Shown here one piece after another: positions 37,089-46,219 of a stretch of DNA of 64,000 bases. How positions within the stretch are numbered: the stretch's first letter is position 1; each line of letters opens with the position of its first letter. The notes below the pieces were generated by a model. The model did not search any database and was not told the origin of the DNA. It saw only the letters and a list, made by a program, of their open reading frames with translations. Source of the DNA: Ascidiaceihabitans donghaensis (GTDB lineage Bacteria; Pseudomonadota; Alphaproteobacteria; Rhodobacterales; Rhodobacteraceae); NCBI RefSeq assembly GCF_900302465.1, contig NZ_OMOR01000001.1, positions 3,504,729 to 3,568,728 on the forward strand. The letters are read 5' to 3'. Position numbers and translations under genes: made by a program.

Positions 37089-37829
37089 ATGCCCCAATTC
37101 AAAAACGACACCGTCCTCATTGTTGGCAGCGGACCTAATGCTGTCGACTGCACCCAATGGTTCGGCTTTGACCAGATCATTGCCATCAACAACGCGTGGC
37201 GGATCAGACCGGATTGGAATGCGCTGATCTATCCTGAGGATTTCCCGAAAGACCGGCACCCCCCAACCTTGCAGCCCTCCCAACGACGTATCGAGGCCGA
37301 CCAGTTCGTTCCGGCCCAAAATGCGTACGGCGGGTTTGTCTATGCGGGGGCGACCATGGCGTTCACAGCCGGTTACTGGGCGCTGCACGCTTTGCGTCCA
37401 CGGGTGATGGCCTTTATTGGATGCGATATGGTCTATGCCAAAACGGGCCCCACCCATTTTTATGGCACGGGCGCACCCGACCCTTTGCGCGACGACATCA
37501 GCTTGATGGACCTTGGTGCAAGCTCTGCGAGGCTGGCCCTGATGGCCGCAGCAGAAGGCACGCGCTGTGTGAATCTGTCCCAAGACGACAGCGCTTTGCT
37601 GTTTGAACGGGCCAAGCCTGCCGATTTGGCGCATTTGCCTGCTGCGCGCTTGCCGAACCCTTCAGCCTACGGAAAGGCGTTGGCAGCCGAAGCCAGACTT
37701 GGGTATTTTGTGCAAAACGGGCGGGTTTGGGAAGAAGCCCATAGGTTTTCACGCGCGCCTCTTTTGCATCTGCACGCGATGTGGCGTGCGGCATATGGTG
37801 CAAAAACGCATATGTGCGCGGCAGCTTAG
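37089..37829 (+). CDS. Possible DUF115/GT42-like (sialyltransferase-fold) protein
   Basis: This 246-residue protein starts with a Rossmann-like strand-loop VLIVGSGPNAVDCTQW and continues with IIAINNAWRI, DWNALIYPEDFP, AGATMAFTAGYWALHALRP, VMAFIGCDMVY and THFYGTGAPDPLRDD. The order GxGPs, N-at-strand-end, and late cDMvY...HFYG is the pattern I associate with DUF115/MptE and family-42 glycosyltransferases (Campylobacter CstI type), which bind nucleotide sugars. That match is from memory of the pattern, not a search, and its acceptor is unknown. GGAGGG lies 7 bases before the ATG at 37089. It ends a likely operon with the MscS channel. Confidence 0.55.
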   Translation: MPQFKNDTVLIVGSGPNAVDCTQWFGFDQIIAINNAWRIRPDWNALIYPEDFPKDRHPPTLQPSQRRIEADQFVPAQNAYGGFVYAGATMAFTAGYWALHALRPRVMAFIGCDMVYAKTGPTHFYGTGAPDPLRDDISLMDLGASSARLALMAAAEGTRCVNLSQDDSALLFERAKPADLAHLPAARLPNPSAYGKALAAEARLGYFVQNGRVWEEAHRFSRAPLLHLHAMWRAAYGAKTHMCAAA

Positions 37830-37916
37830 GTCACTGTCATTGAACCTTAAGGTTCTTCTTGGTATGATTCCCTATCCCAGCGCCGGGGCTCTGACGGCGC
37901 GGTTCTTAGGAGGACA

Positions 37917-37976
37917 ATGTCCTGTCAATCCAATCCGAGGTGGCATCGGCCACTGACGCGCAGGCTGCCGCAATGA
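37917..37976 (+). CDS. Putative 19-codon leader peptide ahead of rsfS
   Basis: A short frame begins at an ATG three bases after a perfect AGGAGG (37908-37913) and codes for MSCQSNPRWHRPLTRRLPQ. Its TGA overlaps an in-frame ATG of rsfS at 37973 (ATGA). This could be a translated leader that couples to rsfS, or the AGGAGG may serve an rsfS start further on. The Shine-Dalgarno spacing of 3 is shorter than ideal. Direct proof is lacking. Confidence 0.4.
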   Translation: MSCQSNPRWHRPLTRRLPQ

Positions 37977-38338
37977 CGGCAGGCTACAAAACAGCCACAA
38001 GTGATTTGCTACTGGCTGCGATTTTAAAATCTTTAGACGACGATAAAGCCGAAGATGTTGTGCAGATTGATCTGCGTGGCAAGACGGCAATCGGCGATTA
38101 CATGGTCGTGTGCTCTGGCCGGTCGTCCCGTCAGGTGGCCGCCATTTCCGAAAAACTGGTGGAGCAGCTGAAATCCGAGTTTGGCCGCACATCACGTATG
38201 GAAGGCAAAGAAACCGGCGATTGGGTTTTGATCGACACAGGCGATGTGATCGTCCATGTGTTCCGCCCGGAAGTGCGCGAATTCTACCAGCTTGAAAAGA
38301 TGTGGATGCCGGGCACCGGAGCCGAAACCACGCACTGA
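37973..38338 (+). CDS. rsfS: Ribosomal silencing factor RsfS
   Basis: RsfS binds ribosomal protein uL14 and stops subunit joining when nutrients run low. The 121-residue form has the family core: LLLAAILKSLDDDKAEDVVQIDL, IGDYMVVCSGRSSRQVAAISEKL, GKETGDWVLIDTGDVIVHVF and REFYQLEKMW. The start is unsettled. I place it at ATG 37973, which overlaps the stop of a possible leader peptide and fits the usual N-terminal length; GTG 37940 is an alternative, and CTG 37922 lies 8 bases after the strong AGGAGG. rlmH follows after 10 bases, the usual arrangement. Confidence 0.9.
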   Translation: MTAGYKTATSDLLLAAILKSLDDDKAEDVVQIDLRGKTAIGDYMVVCSGRSSRQVAAISEKLVEQLKSEFGRTSRMEGKETGDWVLIDTGDVIVHVFRPEVREFYQLEKMWMPGTGAETTH

Positions 38339-38348
38339 TCGCAAATAG

Positions 38349-38819
38349 ATGCGTGTTCATATATGCGCTGTGGGCCGCTTGCGTGGCGGCCCTGAGGCGG
38401 ACCTGATTTCCGACTACATCAAACGCTTTGATCGCACAGGCCGTGGCCTTGGCCTTGGCCCTGCGCGTGTTATTGAAGTTGAAGATCGCAAAAATGCGGG
38501 CATGGGCGCAGAGGCAGAACTTTTGCGCCGCGCCGTGCCAAAAGGCGCTGTCATCTGTTGTCTTGATGAACGTGGGAAAATCGAAACCTCACCCGCGTTC
38601 GCCAAGCGTTTGGGGGCATGGCGCGACACGGGCCGTTCTGATCTGGCTTTGATCATCGGTGGCGCCGATGGCATTGATAAAAGTCTGCGCAACGACGCGG
38701 ATCATTTGTTGTCATTTGGCGCGATGGTTTGGCCCCATATGATGGTACGCGTCATGTTGGCCGAACAGCTATACCGGTCCGCTTCCATACTGGCGGGCCT
38801 GCCCTACCACCGCGTTTGA
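38349..38819 (+). CDS. rlmH: 23S rRNA (pseudouridine(1915)-N3)-methyltransferase
   Basis: The 156-residue SPOUT enzyme methylates pseudouridine 1915 in helix 69 of 23S rRNA. It opens [27 protein letters not shown], has [20 protein letters not shown], the SAM-binding [17 protein letters not shown] and the C-terminal [30 protein letters not shown]. The length is standard. It follows rsfS by 10 bases, giving a small ribosome-maturation operon, and faces the M16 peptidase genes across a repeat-like region. Confidence 0.95.
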   Translation: MRVHICAVGRLRGGPEADLISDYIKRFDRTGRGLGLGPARVIEVEDRKNAGMGAEAELLRRAVPKGAVICCLDERGKIETSPAFAKRLGAWRDTGRSDLALIIGGADGIDKSLRNDADHLLSFGAMVWPHMMVRVMLAEQLYRSASILAGLPYHRV

Positions 38820-38859
38820 CCACCCGAGTTTAATCAACCGGCCGCGCTGTCGCGCGACG

Positions 38860-38922
38860 TGATCCCTTTGGACGAGGGGCGTTGCCCCTCGCGCTCCCCA
38901 AAGTATTTGCGGCGAAAGGAAG
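38860..38922. repeat. Rhodobacteraceae-type intergenic repeat with a stem-loop
   Basis: Between two converging genes, a perfect 8-bp hairpin CGAGGGGC-GTT-GCCCCTCG at 38873-38891 is followed by CGCTCCCCAAAGTATTTGCGG and then GAAAGGAAGC. I recall many Rhodobacteraceae intergenic regions with the same order of parts (GAGGGG hairpin, CTCCCC, a TATTT stretch, GAAAGG/AAGAAG). It may be a dispersed palindromic element that also works as a terminator. It lacks a U-tract. No second copy was noticed in this window. Confidence 0.5.
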
Positions 38923-38923
38923 C

Positions 38924-40240
38924 TCAGTTGTCTGTCGTGTTTTCCACACCGACCGGTTTTCCCACCACAACAAAATGAAGGCTTTCCGGTTTTAACAGCT
39001 CTGCTGCGACCCGTTTTACATCTTCCAATGTCACGGCTTCCACCTTGTCGTTGCGTGTCGCGATGTAGTCGATCGGAAGCCCGATCATCTGCATTCCCAC
39101 CATGATTTTTGCGATAGGTCCGTTCCCGTCAAACCGCAGCGGGTACGCCCCCGTCATATAGGTCTTCGCGTTTTTCAGTTCTTCCGCGGTTACGCCGTTT
39201 TCTGCCGCTTTCGCCCATTCATCACGGATCACGTCAATTGCTTCACCAATCCGTTCGTTTGCGGAAGCAACCCGTCCCACGTAGGATTCGGCCAAATCAC
39301 GAGGTGCGAGCGCGGAGTAGACCCCATAGGTCAGCCCCCTTTTTTCGCGCACCTCTTCCATCAGTCGCGATTCGAATGAACCGCCCCCAAGGATCTGGTT
39401 CAGAAGTGTTGCGGCAAAAAAGTCCGGATCACTTTGTTTGATCCCTTTTTGCCCGAACACAGCCACAGACTGAGGTGTGTTGAAGTCAATCACCGTCACC
39501 CCGCCCGGCGCCATCATATCTGTCCGTTCCGGCATAGTCCCGCCGGTTTTTGGCAAGTCCCCCAAAAGCGTATCCAGCAACGCCCCAAGTTCCTCTGGTG
39601 TGATGTCGCCCACCGCGCCCACATACAGGCGTTCTTTGTTCAACACGTCCTTATGCGCATTCACGATGTCATCGCGTGTCAGGGCAGCAACGCTGTCCAG
39701 TGTGCCGTCCAGATTGCTGCCGTAAGGGTGATCGCCGTAAGACAGTTCTGCAAACGCCGCATCGGCAATCGTGTCCGGATCCTTGAGCCCCGACCGGATG
39801 CCCGTCAGCACTTGTTCGCGCACACGGTCAATATCGGCTTGTTCAAACCGGGGTTCGATCAGAGATGCCCGAAGAAGCGCAATCGCCTCGTCCCGGTTTT
39901 CGGTCAGAAACCGTCCCGATACAGACAGCCTGTCCGGCCCCACAGAGTATCCGAAGCTTGCAGCCAAGCCTTCCACGGCCTTGGAAAAACCCCGACTGTC
40001 CAGATCGCCGGCCCCTTCTTCCAAAAGCCCCGTCATCAGGTTAATGGCGCCCCGTTTTCCATCGCGATCCAGTGACGCCCCCCCTCGAAAACGCAGTTCA
40101 AGCGCCATGAACGGGATTGAGGGTTCCTGGACAAGCCACGCGGTGATCCCGCCCGGCGACACAACTTCTTCGATTTTGACTTCGGCGCGTGCAGGCAACG
40201 CCAACAACATGGCTGCAACCAGAATGCTTAGGACCCTCAT
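38924..40240 (-). CDS. M16-family peptidase homologue lacking the zinc motif
   Basis: This 438-residue protein has a signal peptide (MRVLSILVAAMLLALPARA) and the M16 insulinase/processing-peptidase fold in two halves. Marks are VQEPSIPFMALELRFRGGASLDRDGKRGAINLMTGLLEEGAG, ILGGGSFESRLMEEVREKRGLTYGV in the second half, and the family's FDGNGPIAK text. The HxxEH zinc motif is absent; that position reads NLMTGLLEEG. It is likely the inactive partner of the upstream peptidase, as with the alpha subunit of mitochondrial processing peptidase. The ATG at 40240 overlaps the stop of that gene (ATGA). Confidence 0.88.
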   Translation of the reverse strand: MRVLSILVAAMLLALPARAEVKIEEVVSPGGITAWLVQEPSIPFMALELRFRGGASLDRDGKRGAINLMTGLLEEGAGDLDSRGFSKAVEGLAASFGYSVGPDRLSVSGRFLTENRDEAIALLRASLIEPRFEQADIDRVREQVLTGIRSGLKDPDTIADAAFAELSYGDHPYGSNLDGTLDSVAALTRDDIVNAHKDVLNKERLYVGAVGDITPEELGALLDTLLGDLPKTGGTMPERTDMMAPGGVTVIDFNTPQSVAVFGQKGIKQSDPDFFAATLLNQILGGGSFESRLMEEVREKRGLTYGVYSALAPRDLAESYVGRVASANERIGEAIDVIRDEWAKAAENGVTAEELKNAKTYMTGAYPLRFDGNGPIAKIMVGMQMIGLPIDYIATRNDKVEAVTLEDVKRVAAELLKPESLHFVVVGKPVGVENTTDN

Positions 40241-41577
40241 TGGTTTGCTCCCTCTTCCTTCATAAGCCATCCGGTGACAGAGGCTTCGCGGTTGAATACC
40301 CGCTTGGCTGCAGCCATGATATCTTCACCTGTCACAGCGTCCAGAACATCAGGCCATGCCTGAATGTCCTCGACCGTCAGCCCCGATGTCAGTCCCGAGC
40401 CATAGCGTTGCGCGATCCCGTCGACATTGTCGCGGGCATAAATCTGTTCAGCGCGCAGCTGCATTTTCAACCGCTCAAGCTGTTCGGGGTCCACGCCATC
40501 AATCATGAACTGGTCAAGGGCTGCATCCATTGCGTCTTCGGCTTCTTGCAGGGTCACGCCGGGCGATGGCACGACAATGACATCAAAGGTCGTGTCGTCC
40601 AGTGAAGTACCGCGATAGAACGCCCCCGAAAATACCACGGTTTGCGTGTCGAACTGCAACTTTTCAGTCAGGTACGACGTGGTGCCACCGCCCAGAATTT
40701 CAGACAAAAATGTAAGGGCCGCCGCCTCTTGTTGCGCCCCGGCATCACGTTCTTGCGCCAGATAGCTACGCGCCACATATTCTTGTGACACACGCGGATC
40801 ACGGAACATCAACCGGCGCTCTGCGGTTTGCGGTGGTTCTTCCGTGCGCAGGCGCGTCGGCAAATCGGGGTTCGCAGGGATGACGCCATAATGCTTTTCA
40901 GCCAGCGTGCGCACGTCTTCGGGTTCAACGTCCCCCGACACAACAAGGATCGTGTTGTTCGGAGAATAGTAGATTTCATAGAACGACAGTGCGTCGTCCA
41001 TATCCAGTGTTTCCATCTCGTGCATCCACCCGATAATAGGCACACCGTAGCGATGGTTGTGATATTGCACTGCATTCATTTGTTCGGAAAACAGCGCACG
41101 GGGGCTGTTTTCAGTGCGTTGGTTGCGTTCTTCGATGATCACATCGCGTTCGGTTTCAATATTCTTCTCCGTCAAACGGATGTTACGCATCCGGTCGGCT
41201 TCCATAGACATCATCAATTCCAAACGGTCCGCTGCGACACGCTGGTAGTAGGCGGTGTAATCGTAGCTGGTGAACGCATTGTCGCGCCCCCCATTGGCCG
41301 CAACCACGGACGAAAATTCACCCGCTTCCATTTTATCGGTGGCCTTGAACAGAAGGTGTTCCAGAAAATGCGCGACGCCAGACGATCCCTTAGGCTCATC
41401 AGCAGACCCTGCACGGTACCACAGCATATGTTGCACAACAGGGGCGCGGTGATCTTCAACCACAACGACCTGCATGCCATTGTCCAAGGTGAACGTTGTG
41501 ACTTGGTCTTCGGCTGAGGTGGCGGCCACAGGCGTCAATAATGCCAGCGAAGTCAGGGCAGCGCGCAATAGGGTCAT
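40237..41577 (-). CDS. Periplasmic M16-family zinc metallopeptidase
   Basis: The 446-residue enzyme has a signal peptide (MTLLRAALTSLALLTPVAATSA) and an intact HxxEH motif in SSGVAHFLEHLLFKATDKM, followed about 75 residues on by the Glu of the motif in the region NAFTSYDYTAYYQ. The second domain shows ILGGGTTSYLTEKLQFD. Such enzymes degrade peptides or signal-peptide remnants in the periplasm. The ATG at 41577 has AAAGGA upstream; the longer frame to 41607 would lengthen the signal peptide. It is translationally coupled to the zinc-less homologue downstream, so they probably form a heterodimer. Confidence 0.92.
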   Translation of the reverse strand: MTLLRAALTSLALLTPVAATSAEDQVTTFTLDNGMQVVVVEDHRAPVVQHMLWYRAGSADEPKGSSGVAHFLEHLLFKATDKMEAGEFSSVVAANGGRDNAFTSYDYTAYYQRVAADRLELMMSMEADRMRNIRLTEKNIETERDVIIEERNQRTENSPRALFSEQMNAVQYHNHRYGVPIIGWMHEMETLDMDDALSFYEIYYSPNNTILVVSGDVEPEDVRTLAEKHYGVIPANPDLPTRLRTEEPPQTAERRLMFRDPRVSQEYVARSYLAQERDAGAQQEAAALTFLSEILGGGTTSYLTEKLQFDTQTVVFSGAFYRGTSLDDTTFDVIVVPSPGVTLQEAEDAMDAALDQFMIDGVDPEQLERLKMQLRAEQIYARDNVDGIAQRYGSGLTSGLTVEDIQAWPDVLDAVTGEDIMAAAKRVFNREASVTGWLMKEEGANQ

Positions 41578-41689
41578 AGGCGATCCTTTAGAATGGGTGT
41601 GCGTCATGGATCACAAGATACGTCTTGCGGGGCATGCTTCAAGCGCACTGTCAAAAATGTGAGGTCCAAATGCCAGACAACAGGCACAG

Positions 41690-42190
41690 TTAATTTGAAG
41701 GGGGGGCCGTAGGGGTTGGCACACCGGCGCGCCGGTACTGTGTTGCGACACGATCGGGATCAATGGCCTGACGTTTGTAGACCTGATTGTAACGGTCCAC
41801 CGGAACGATCCGGTATTGCGTCAACCGACCGCGACGTTTGCGGAAATCTTCGTCTTCGCTGGCCAGTTGGGAACGGATGCCGCGCGTAACACCAAAACGG
41901 CTGGCGTGGCTGACAACTGCGCCGTCGCGTGCAGGCACAGCCGCTGCGGCAGAGGTCCTGCGCCCACCGACGACAATGGCCCCGTCTTGCAAGGGTGTAG
42001 GATCGGTAATGTTGTTCGCGCCCGGCGTGGGTGCTGGCAACGCGGCATAGCTTTCAGGTGTTTCCAACGGCTTTGCTGGATTGATGATGAATTCATCCGG
42101 CCCATCGCCAGAGCCACGCAAATCACGCAGGCCCGTGTTGGCACACCCCGTGATGGCCAGCATCAGCACAGCAGTCACTACAAAACGCAT
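41690..42190 (-). CDS. DUF3035 lipoprotein
   Basis: This 166-residue protein begins with a lipoprotein signal (MRFVVTAVLMLAITGCANTG; lipobox ITGC) and shows the DUF3035 region: LRDLRGSGDGPDEFIINPAKPLETPESYAALPAP. The rest is Pro/Ala/Arg-rich and partly disordered, with EDEDFRKRRGRLTQYRIVPVD and YNQVYKRQAIDP. DUF3035 proteins are common in alphaproteobacteria and some have been linked to outer-membrane assembly (BamF-like in Caulobacter, as I recall), but the role is not sure here. lspA is immediately upstream (56 bases), and LspA should mature this very lipoprotein. Confidence 0.85.
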   Translation of the reverse strand: MRFVVTAVLMLAITGCANTGLRDLRGSGDGPDEFIINPAKPLETPESYAALPAPTPGANNITDPTPLQDGAIVVGGRRTSAAAAVPARDGAVVSHASRFGVTRGIRSQLASEDEDFRKRRGRLTQYRIVPVDRYNQVYKRQAIDPDRVATQYRRAGVPTPTAPPSN

Positions 42191-42245
42191 CCCGTTACCT
42201 TCCACTTCCCTGTCGCTTCTCAATATCGCAGTCCGGGCACATATG

Positions 42246-42746
42246 TCACGCCCCCTTTTTGCGCCCCTTCTTCGGGTCGTCTTTTCCTTCGTTGGCAAAA
42301 AAGATCATACCCAAAGCGCCTACGACAATAAACACATCCGCCACATTGTAGACCGTGGGGTTCACCCACCCGCAACACGATGTGTTCAGAAAATCCAAAA
42401 CATATCCGTACCACATGCGGTCCACGACATTGCCCAGCGCACCGCCGATCAAAAACCCCGCGCTTGCGTGAACGATCAAAGGCTGCCTGCGTTTGCGCAT
42501 CCAAAAGACCACGGCCACACAAATAACCACAGCCAACCCGATCAACACCCAACGCATCACGTCGTTATCGCTGGCAAACAGCCCGAAATTGATACCCCGG
42601 TTTTCGCCATAGCTGAAGTTCAACACCGGTGGGATCACCGGCAACATGTCAGGACGTTTCCAAATTTCCATAACATGGACCACCCAGTATTTGCTGGCTT
42701 GGTCCGCCAGAAAGGCGATCATGGAAAAGAGAAACATCAGGCGCAT
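42246..42746 (-). CDS. lspA: Lipoprotein signal peptidase (signal peptidase II)
   Basis: LspA cleaves the signal peptide of lipid-modified prolipoproteins at the inner membrane. The 166-residue protein has four membrane helices and the two catalytic aspartates in IGGALGNVVDRMWYGYVLDF and VYNVADVFIVVG. The tail is Lys-rich (KDDPKKGRKKGA), which is longer than in E. coli. It lies between purH and a lipoprotein gene, all on the minus strand, and probably shares a transcript with purH (12-base gap). Confidence 0.94.
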   Translation of the reverse strand: MRLMFLFSMIAFLADQASKYWVVHVMEIWKRPDMLPVIPPVLNFSYGENRGINFGLFASDNDVMRWVLIGLAVVICVAVVFWMRKRRQPLIVHASAGFLIGGALGNVVDRMWYGYVLDFLNTSCCGWVNPTVYNVADVFIVVGALGMIFFANEGKDDPKKGRKKGA

Positions 42747-42758
42747 CGGGTTTTGTCC

Positions 42759-44345
42759 TTAGTGGCGGAAGTGGCGCATGCCGGTAAAGACCATGGCAAG
42801 GCCGGCTTCGTCTGCGGCGGCAATCACCTCATCGTCGCGCATGGAGCCACCAGGCTGGATCAGGGCCGTGGCGCCTGCTTCTGCGGCGGTAATCAATCCA
42901 TCCGCAAAAGGGAAAAACGCATCCGATGCGACGACAGACCCTTGGGTCAATGGCGCAGGAAGCCCCATTGCTTCGGCCATATCCTGCGCCTTGCGTGCGG
43001 CGATGCGCGTGCTGTCTACGCGGCTCATCTGGCCTGCCCCCACACCCACGGTGGCGCCGTCCTTGACGTAAATGATGGCGTTGGATTTTACGTGTTTGGC
43101 CACAGTCCACGCAAACATCAGGTCGGACAGTTCCTGTTCCGTCGGCTGGCGCTTGGTCACGACCTTGAGATCATCACGCGTGATGAATCCGTTATCTTTG
43201 TCTTGCACCAGATAGCCACCCGACACCTGACGGATGGTTTGTCCAGCGGCCTTGGCATCCGCCAAACCGTCCGTCGTCAACAAGCGCAGGTTCTTTTTCT
43301 TGGCAAACACAGCACGGGCCGCATCATCCGCACCCGGCGCAATCACCACTTCTGTGAAAATGGCAGAAATTTCTTCCGCTGTGGGGCCGTCCAACGGCTG
43401 GTTTAGCGCGATAATGCCACCGAAAGCCGACGTGCGGTCACAATCAAATGCACGGGAATATGCCTGCGCCAGCGTATCACCGGTTGCAACGCCGCACGGG
43501 TTTGCGTGTTTGATGATGGCCACTGCCGGGCCATTGGCGGGATCGAATTCAGACACCAGTTCAAACGCTGCATCGGTGTCATTGATGTTGTTATAGGACA
43601 GCTCTTTGCCCTGATGTTGTGCAGCTGTGGCAACGCCCGGGCGCTCTGATCCGTCTGTGTAGAACGCAGCCGCCTGATGCGGGTTTTCGCCGTAGCGCAA
43701 AGTCTGCGCCAATGTGCCACCAACGGTGCGGCGGCGTGGGGTGTCGCCGATCTGGCTGGCCATCCATGTGCTGACCGCTGTGTCATAGGCCGCGGTGCGC
43801 GCATACGCCGTTTGGGCCAAGCGCTGGCGCAGGGCATAGGTCGTTTGCCCGTCGTTGGCGGCCATATCGGCCAGAACCACATCGTAGTCTTCCACATCAA
43901 CAACCACATTCACAAAGCCGTGGTTCTTGGCAGCAGAGCGGATCATCGCCGGACCGCCAATGTCGATGTTTTCGATCATCTCGGCGTATTCTGCGCCACG
44001 CTTCAACGTCTCCTCAAAGGGATAGAGGTTGACGACAACAAGATCGATGGCCCCGATGTCATGCGCGTCCATCGCCGCCACGTGGGCATCGTTGTCGCGC
44101 AGCGCCAACAAGCCGCCATGCACAACAGGGTGCAGCGTCTTGACGCGTCCATCCATCATTTCAGGAAAGCCCGTGATTTCGGATACATCTTTTACGTCCA
44201 GCCCCGCGTCGCGCAACGCTTTGGCCGTGCCCCCCGTCGACAACAATTCAACCCCGCGTGCGGCCAACGCCTTGCCAAAATCAACCAATCCGGTTTTGTC
44301 GGAGACTGAAAGCAATGCGCGGCGAATGGGGTACAGATCGGTCAT
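42759..44345 (-). CDS. purH: Bifunctional AICAR formyltransferase/IMP cyclohydrolase
   Basis: PurH carries out the last two steps of IMP synthesis. The 528-residue protein has the cyclohydrolase half ([58 protein letters not shown]) and the formyltransferase half ([25 protein letters not shown] with catalytic Lys-His, SFGGIIALN-like [13 protein letters not shown], and [11 protein letters not shown]). Length is standard. The next gene upstream, a heparinase-like gene, ends 21 bases before it, so the genes from rsmB-side to lspA may be one minus-strand transcription unit. Confidence 0.97.
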   Translation of the reverse strand: MTDLYPIRRALLSVSDKTGLVDFGKALAARGVELLSTGGTAKALRDAGLDVKDVSEITGFPEMMDGRVKTLHPVVHGGLLALRDNDAHVAAMDAHDIGAIDLVVVNLYPFEETLKRGAEYAEMIENIDIGGPAMIRSAAKNHGFVNVVVDVEDYDVVLADMAANDGQTTYALRQRLAQTAYARTAAYDTAVSTWMASQIGDTPRRRTVGGTLAQTLRYGENPHQAAAFYTDGSERPGVATAAQHQGKELSYNNINDTDAAFELVSEFDPANGPAVAIIKHANPCGVATGDTLAQAYSRAFDCDRTSAFGGIIALNQPLDGPTAEEISAIFTEVVIAPGADDAARAVFAKKKNLRLLTTDGLADAKAAGQTIRQVSGGYLVQDKDNGFITRDDLKVVTKRQPTEQELSDLMFAWTVAKHVKSNAIIYVKDGATVGVGAGQMSRVDSTRIAARKAQDMAEAMGLPAPLTQGSVVASDAFFPFADGLITAAEAGATALIQPGGSMRDDEVIAAADEAGLAMVFTGMRHFRH

Positions 44346-44366
44346 AGAAAAGGCGTCCTTTGGAAG

Positions 44367-46109
44367 TTATTCAGAGTAGTCAGGTTCATCCCGGCTCAGA
44401 TCGCGAATGCCAATGGCAGTTTCCTGCGCCTTGGACAAGGACCAGCGGATGCGCGTGGCATACTCTATCGCACGACCAGATAGAACGATCTGTTGTGACG
44501 CACGTGGCTTTAATCTGCCTTTTTCCAGATAAACACTTGGATCAAGGGACAAATTATCTTTGCCTTCATGGCGGAAAACCCAGATTTCCCCGCTTTTGAG
44601 CGCCATAGACACGGCAGAACCGCCCAAATCCAGCGTCGCGTCCACTTCGGGATGCAGGTGAAAGCGTATCTCGTAGGGGATGCCCGCCAGTCGCGCGGCG
44701 TCCATTGAGGCGTCGAATTTGCGTTTTGGGCCGTCTTCCATGGCCAGTAGCATGTCTTCGCCTGCCATCGCGCGGCCATCGAACGTCATTTCCAATGTGC
44801 GTGCATGTGTCAGGCCATGAACCGGCGCAAAGCCGTCATGCCCCCCTTGAAAACGCAACCCGTCGGGGGCCTGACTCATTTCGATGGGCACATGTTTTGG
44901 CCCGTCCACCAGTTCTTCATGTGCGCTGCTGCGGTCCGCATCGCCCAACCGTGCGCTGGAATAGCCATCCAAACACAACGTCGAATGGGACGGGGTCGCG
45001 CGGCCGGCGCGGCGCCATTCCGCGCCAAAGGTTTCCCCCGATCCACAGTTCACGATCAACGGCCTGCGCCCAGACGTCAGTTCAAACGACAGCGTGGACG
45101 CATGTCCGTCATGGGATGCTTTGCCTTTGGGCGGCAGGCTTGCATCCACGATCACCGACGTGCGCCCTGCCGACAGTCGCGCAAATCCCATGGCAAGCCC
45201 GTCCACTTGCACCGCTTTCACCCCTGCAGATGCCAAAGCGTGATCCAGCCACCCTTCCATACCGCGCCCACCGCCATGGAACCGCGCCAAACCACCGTCG
45301 GCATGGCGCAGGGTCCGCAACGTGGGTGCGATCCGCGCGATGGCTGCGGTATGGGCTTCGGGCACGTCTTGCCCTGATTCCGAAACCACCGCCGCAGCCC
45401 ATGTCAGCAACATGAACACGTCCAGCAATTCTTCGGGATTGCGGGTGGGCAATCCGCCTTGATCATCGATTTGGTTGCGACATTCGCGGGCCAAAGCCTT
45501 GATGGCGGGGGCCGCCAACGCTTCCTTGCCCTGCAACGACAGCCCTGCATGGATCAATCCTGTCAGCGCCTCAAAACGGGGCAAGCCGGGGCTGGCGCTG
45601 TGCCAGCGCTTGGACAAGAACTGCGTTTGCTGTGCCAAAGACCGATAAAATGCCTCGGAGGCCTGCCCATCCTGACCGCTTAACAAAAAGAGCGCATGAT
45701 TGATCCATCGGATCAAACGCCGCCCCGTCAGATCAGGCGTCCATCCGGGGCCAGAGCCACGCCCATAGCGCTGTATCCAGTCCCATATCCACGCTTGTGC
45801 TTTGCTGCGCGCTTTTGCGTCCCCAACAGCGGCCAGATCGTCCATCCATGCAGACCCGTGCATCTCTGCATCATAGGCCGGATCAGGGGTGTTCAACTGC
45901 CAAAGCGACGCGTCGGGGGCTTCGATCAGATATCCCGCAAACAGGTAATTGCCCGCAATCAGCTGTCGCCCACGGGCAAAGCTGCCAATGGTGCGGGGTT
46001 CGGGCGACGATGTAAAACCTTTGGCCGCCACCGCACGCGACGCCAACCGCGCATGAACGCGATTGAGCAAACGGGCCTTGCGGGCCTTAAAACCGTTTGG
46101 GTTGGACAT
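44367..46109 (-). CDS. Heparinase II/III-family protein
   Basis: This 580-residue protein matches the heparinase II/III-like (DUF) family found in alphaproteobacteria next to purH and rsmB. It has an alpha-toroid N-terminal part (WMDDLAAVGDAKARSKAQAW, ISNHALFLL-like RWINHALFLLSGQ) and a C-terminal beta part with GMEGWLDHALASAGV, SHDGHASTLSFELTSGRRPLIVNCGSGETFG. No signal peptide is visible. True heparinases split glycosaminoglycans by beta-elimination, but the cytosolic alphaproteobacterial members have no proven substrate. The ATG 46109 follows AAGGCAG; a GTG at 46127 is the alternative. Context suggests a housekeeping rather than catabolic role. Confidence 0.87.
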   Translation of the reverse strand: MSNPNGFKARKARLLNRVHARLASRAVAAKGFTSSPEPRTIGSFARGRQLIAGNYLFAGYLIEAPDASLWQLNTPDPAYDAEMHGSAWMDDLAAVGDAKARSKAQAWIWDWIQRYGRGSGPGWTPDLTGRRLIRWINHALFLLSGQDGQASEAFYRSLAQQTQFLSKRWHSASPGLPRFEALTGLIHAGLSLQGKEALAAPAIKALARECRNQIDDQGGLPTRNPEELLDVFMLLTWAAAVVSESGQDVPEAHTAAIARIAPTLRTLRHADGGLARFHGGGRGMEGWLDHALASAGVKAVQVDGLAMGFARLSAGRTSVIVDASLPPKGKASHDGHASTLSFELTSGRRPLIVNCGSGETFGAEWRRAGRATPSHSTLCLDGYSSARLGDADRSSAHEELVDGPKHVPIEMSQAPDGLRFQGGHDGFAPVHGLTHARTLEMTFDGRAMAGEDMLLAMEDGPKRKFDASMDAARLAGIPYEIRFHLHPEVDATLDLGGSAVSMALKSGEIWVFRHEGKDNLSLDPSVYLEKGRLKPRASQQIVLSGRAIEYATRIRWSLSKAQETAIGIRDLSRDEPDYSE

Positions 46110-46219
46110 AGTGCTCTGCCTTTTCACGCTCTGATGGCGTTTGGCTGCACTTTAGCTGGCGATCAAATTTAAGTCACTGATTTTCGTGTGCCTGATTTTT
46201 TGCATCGGCAGGGATTGGA

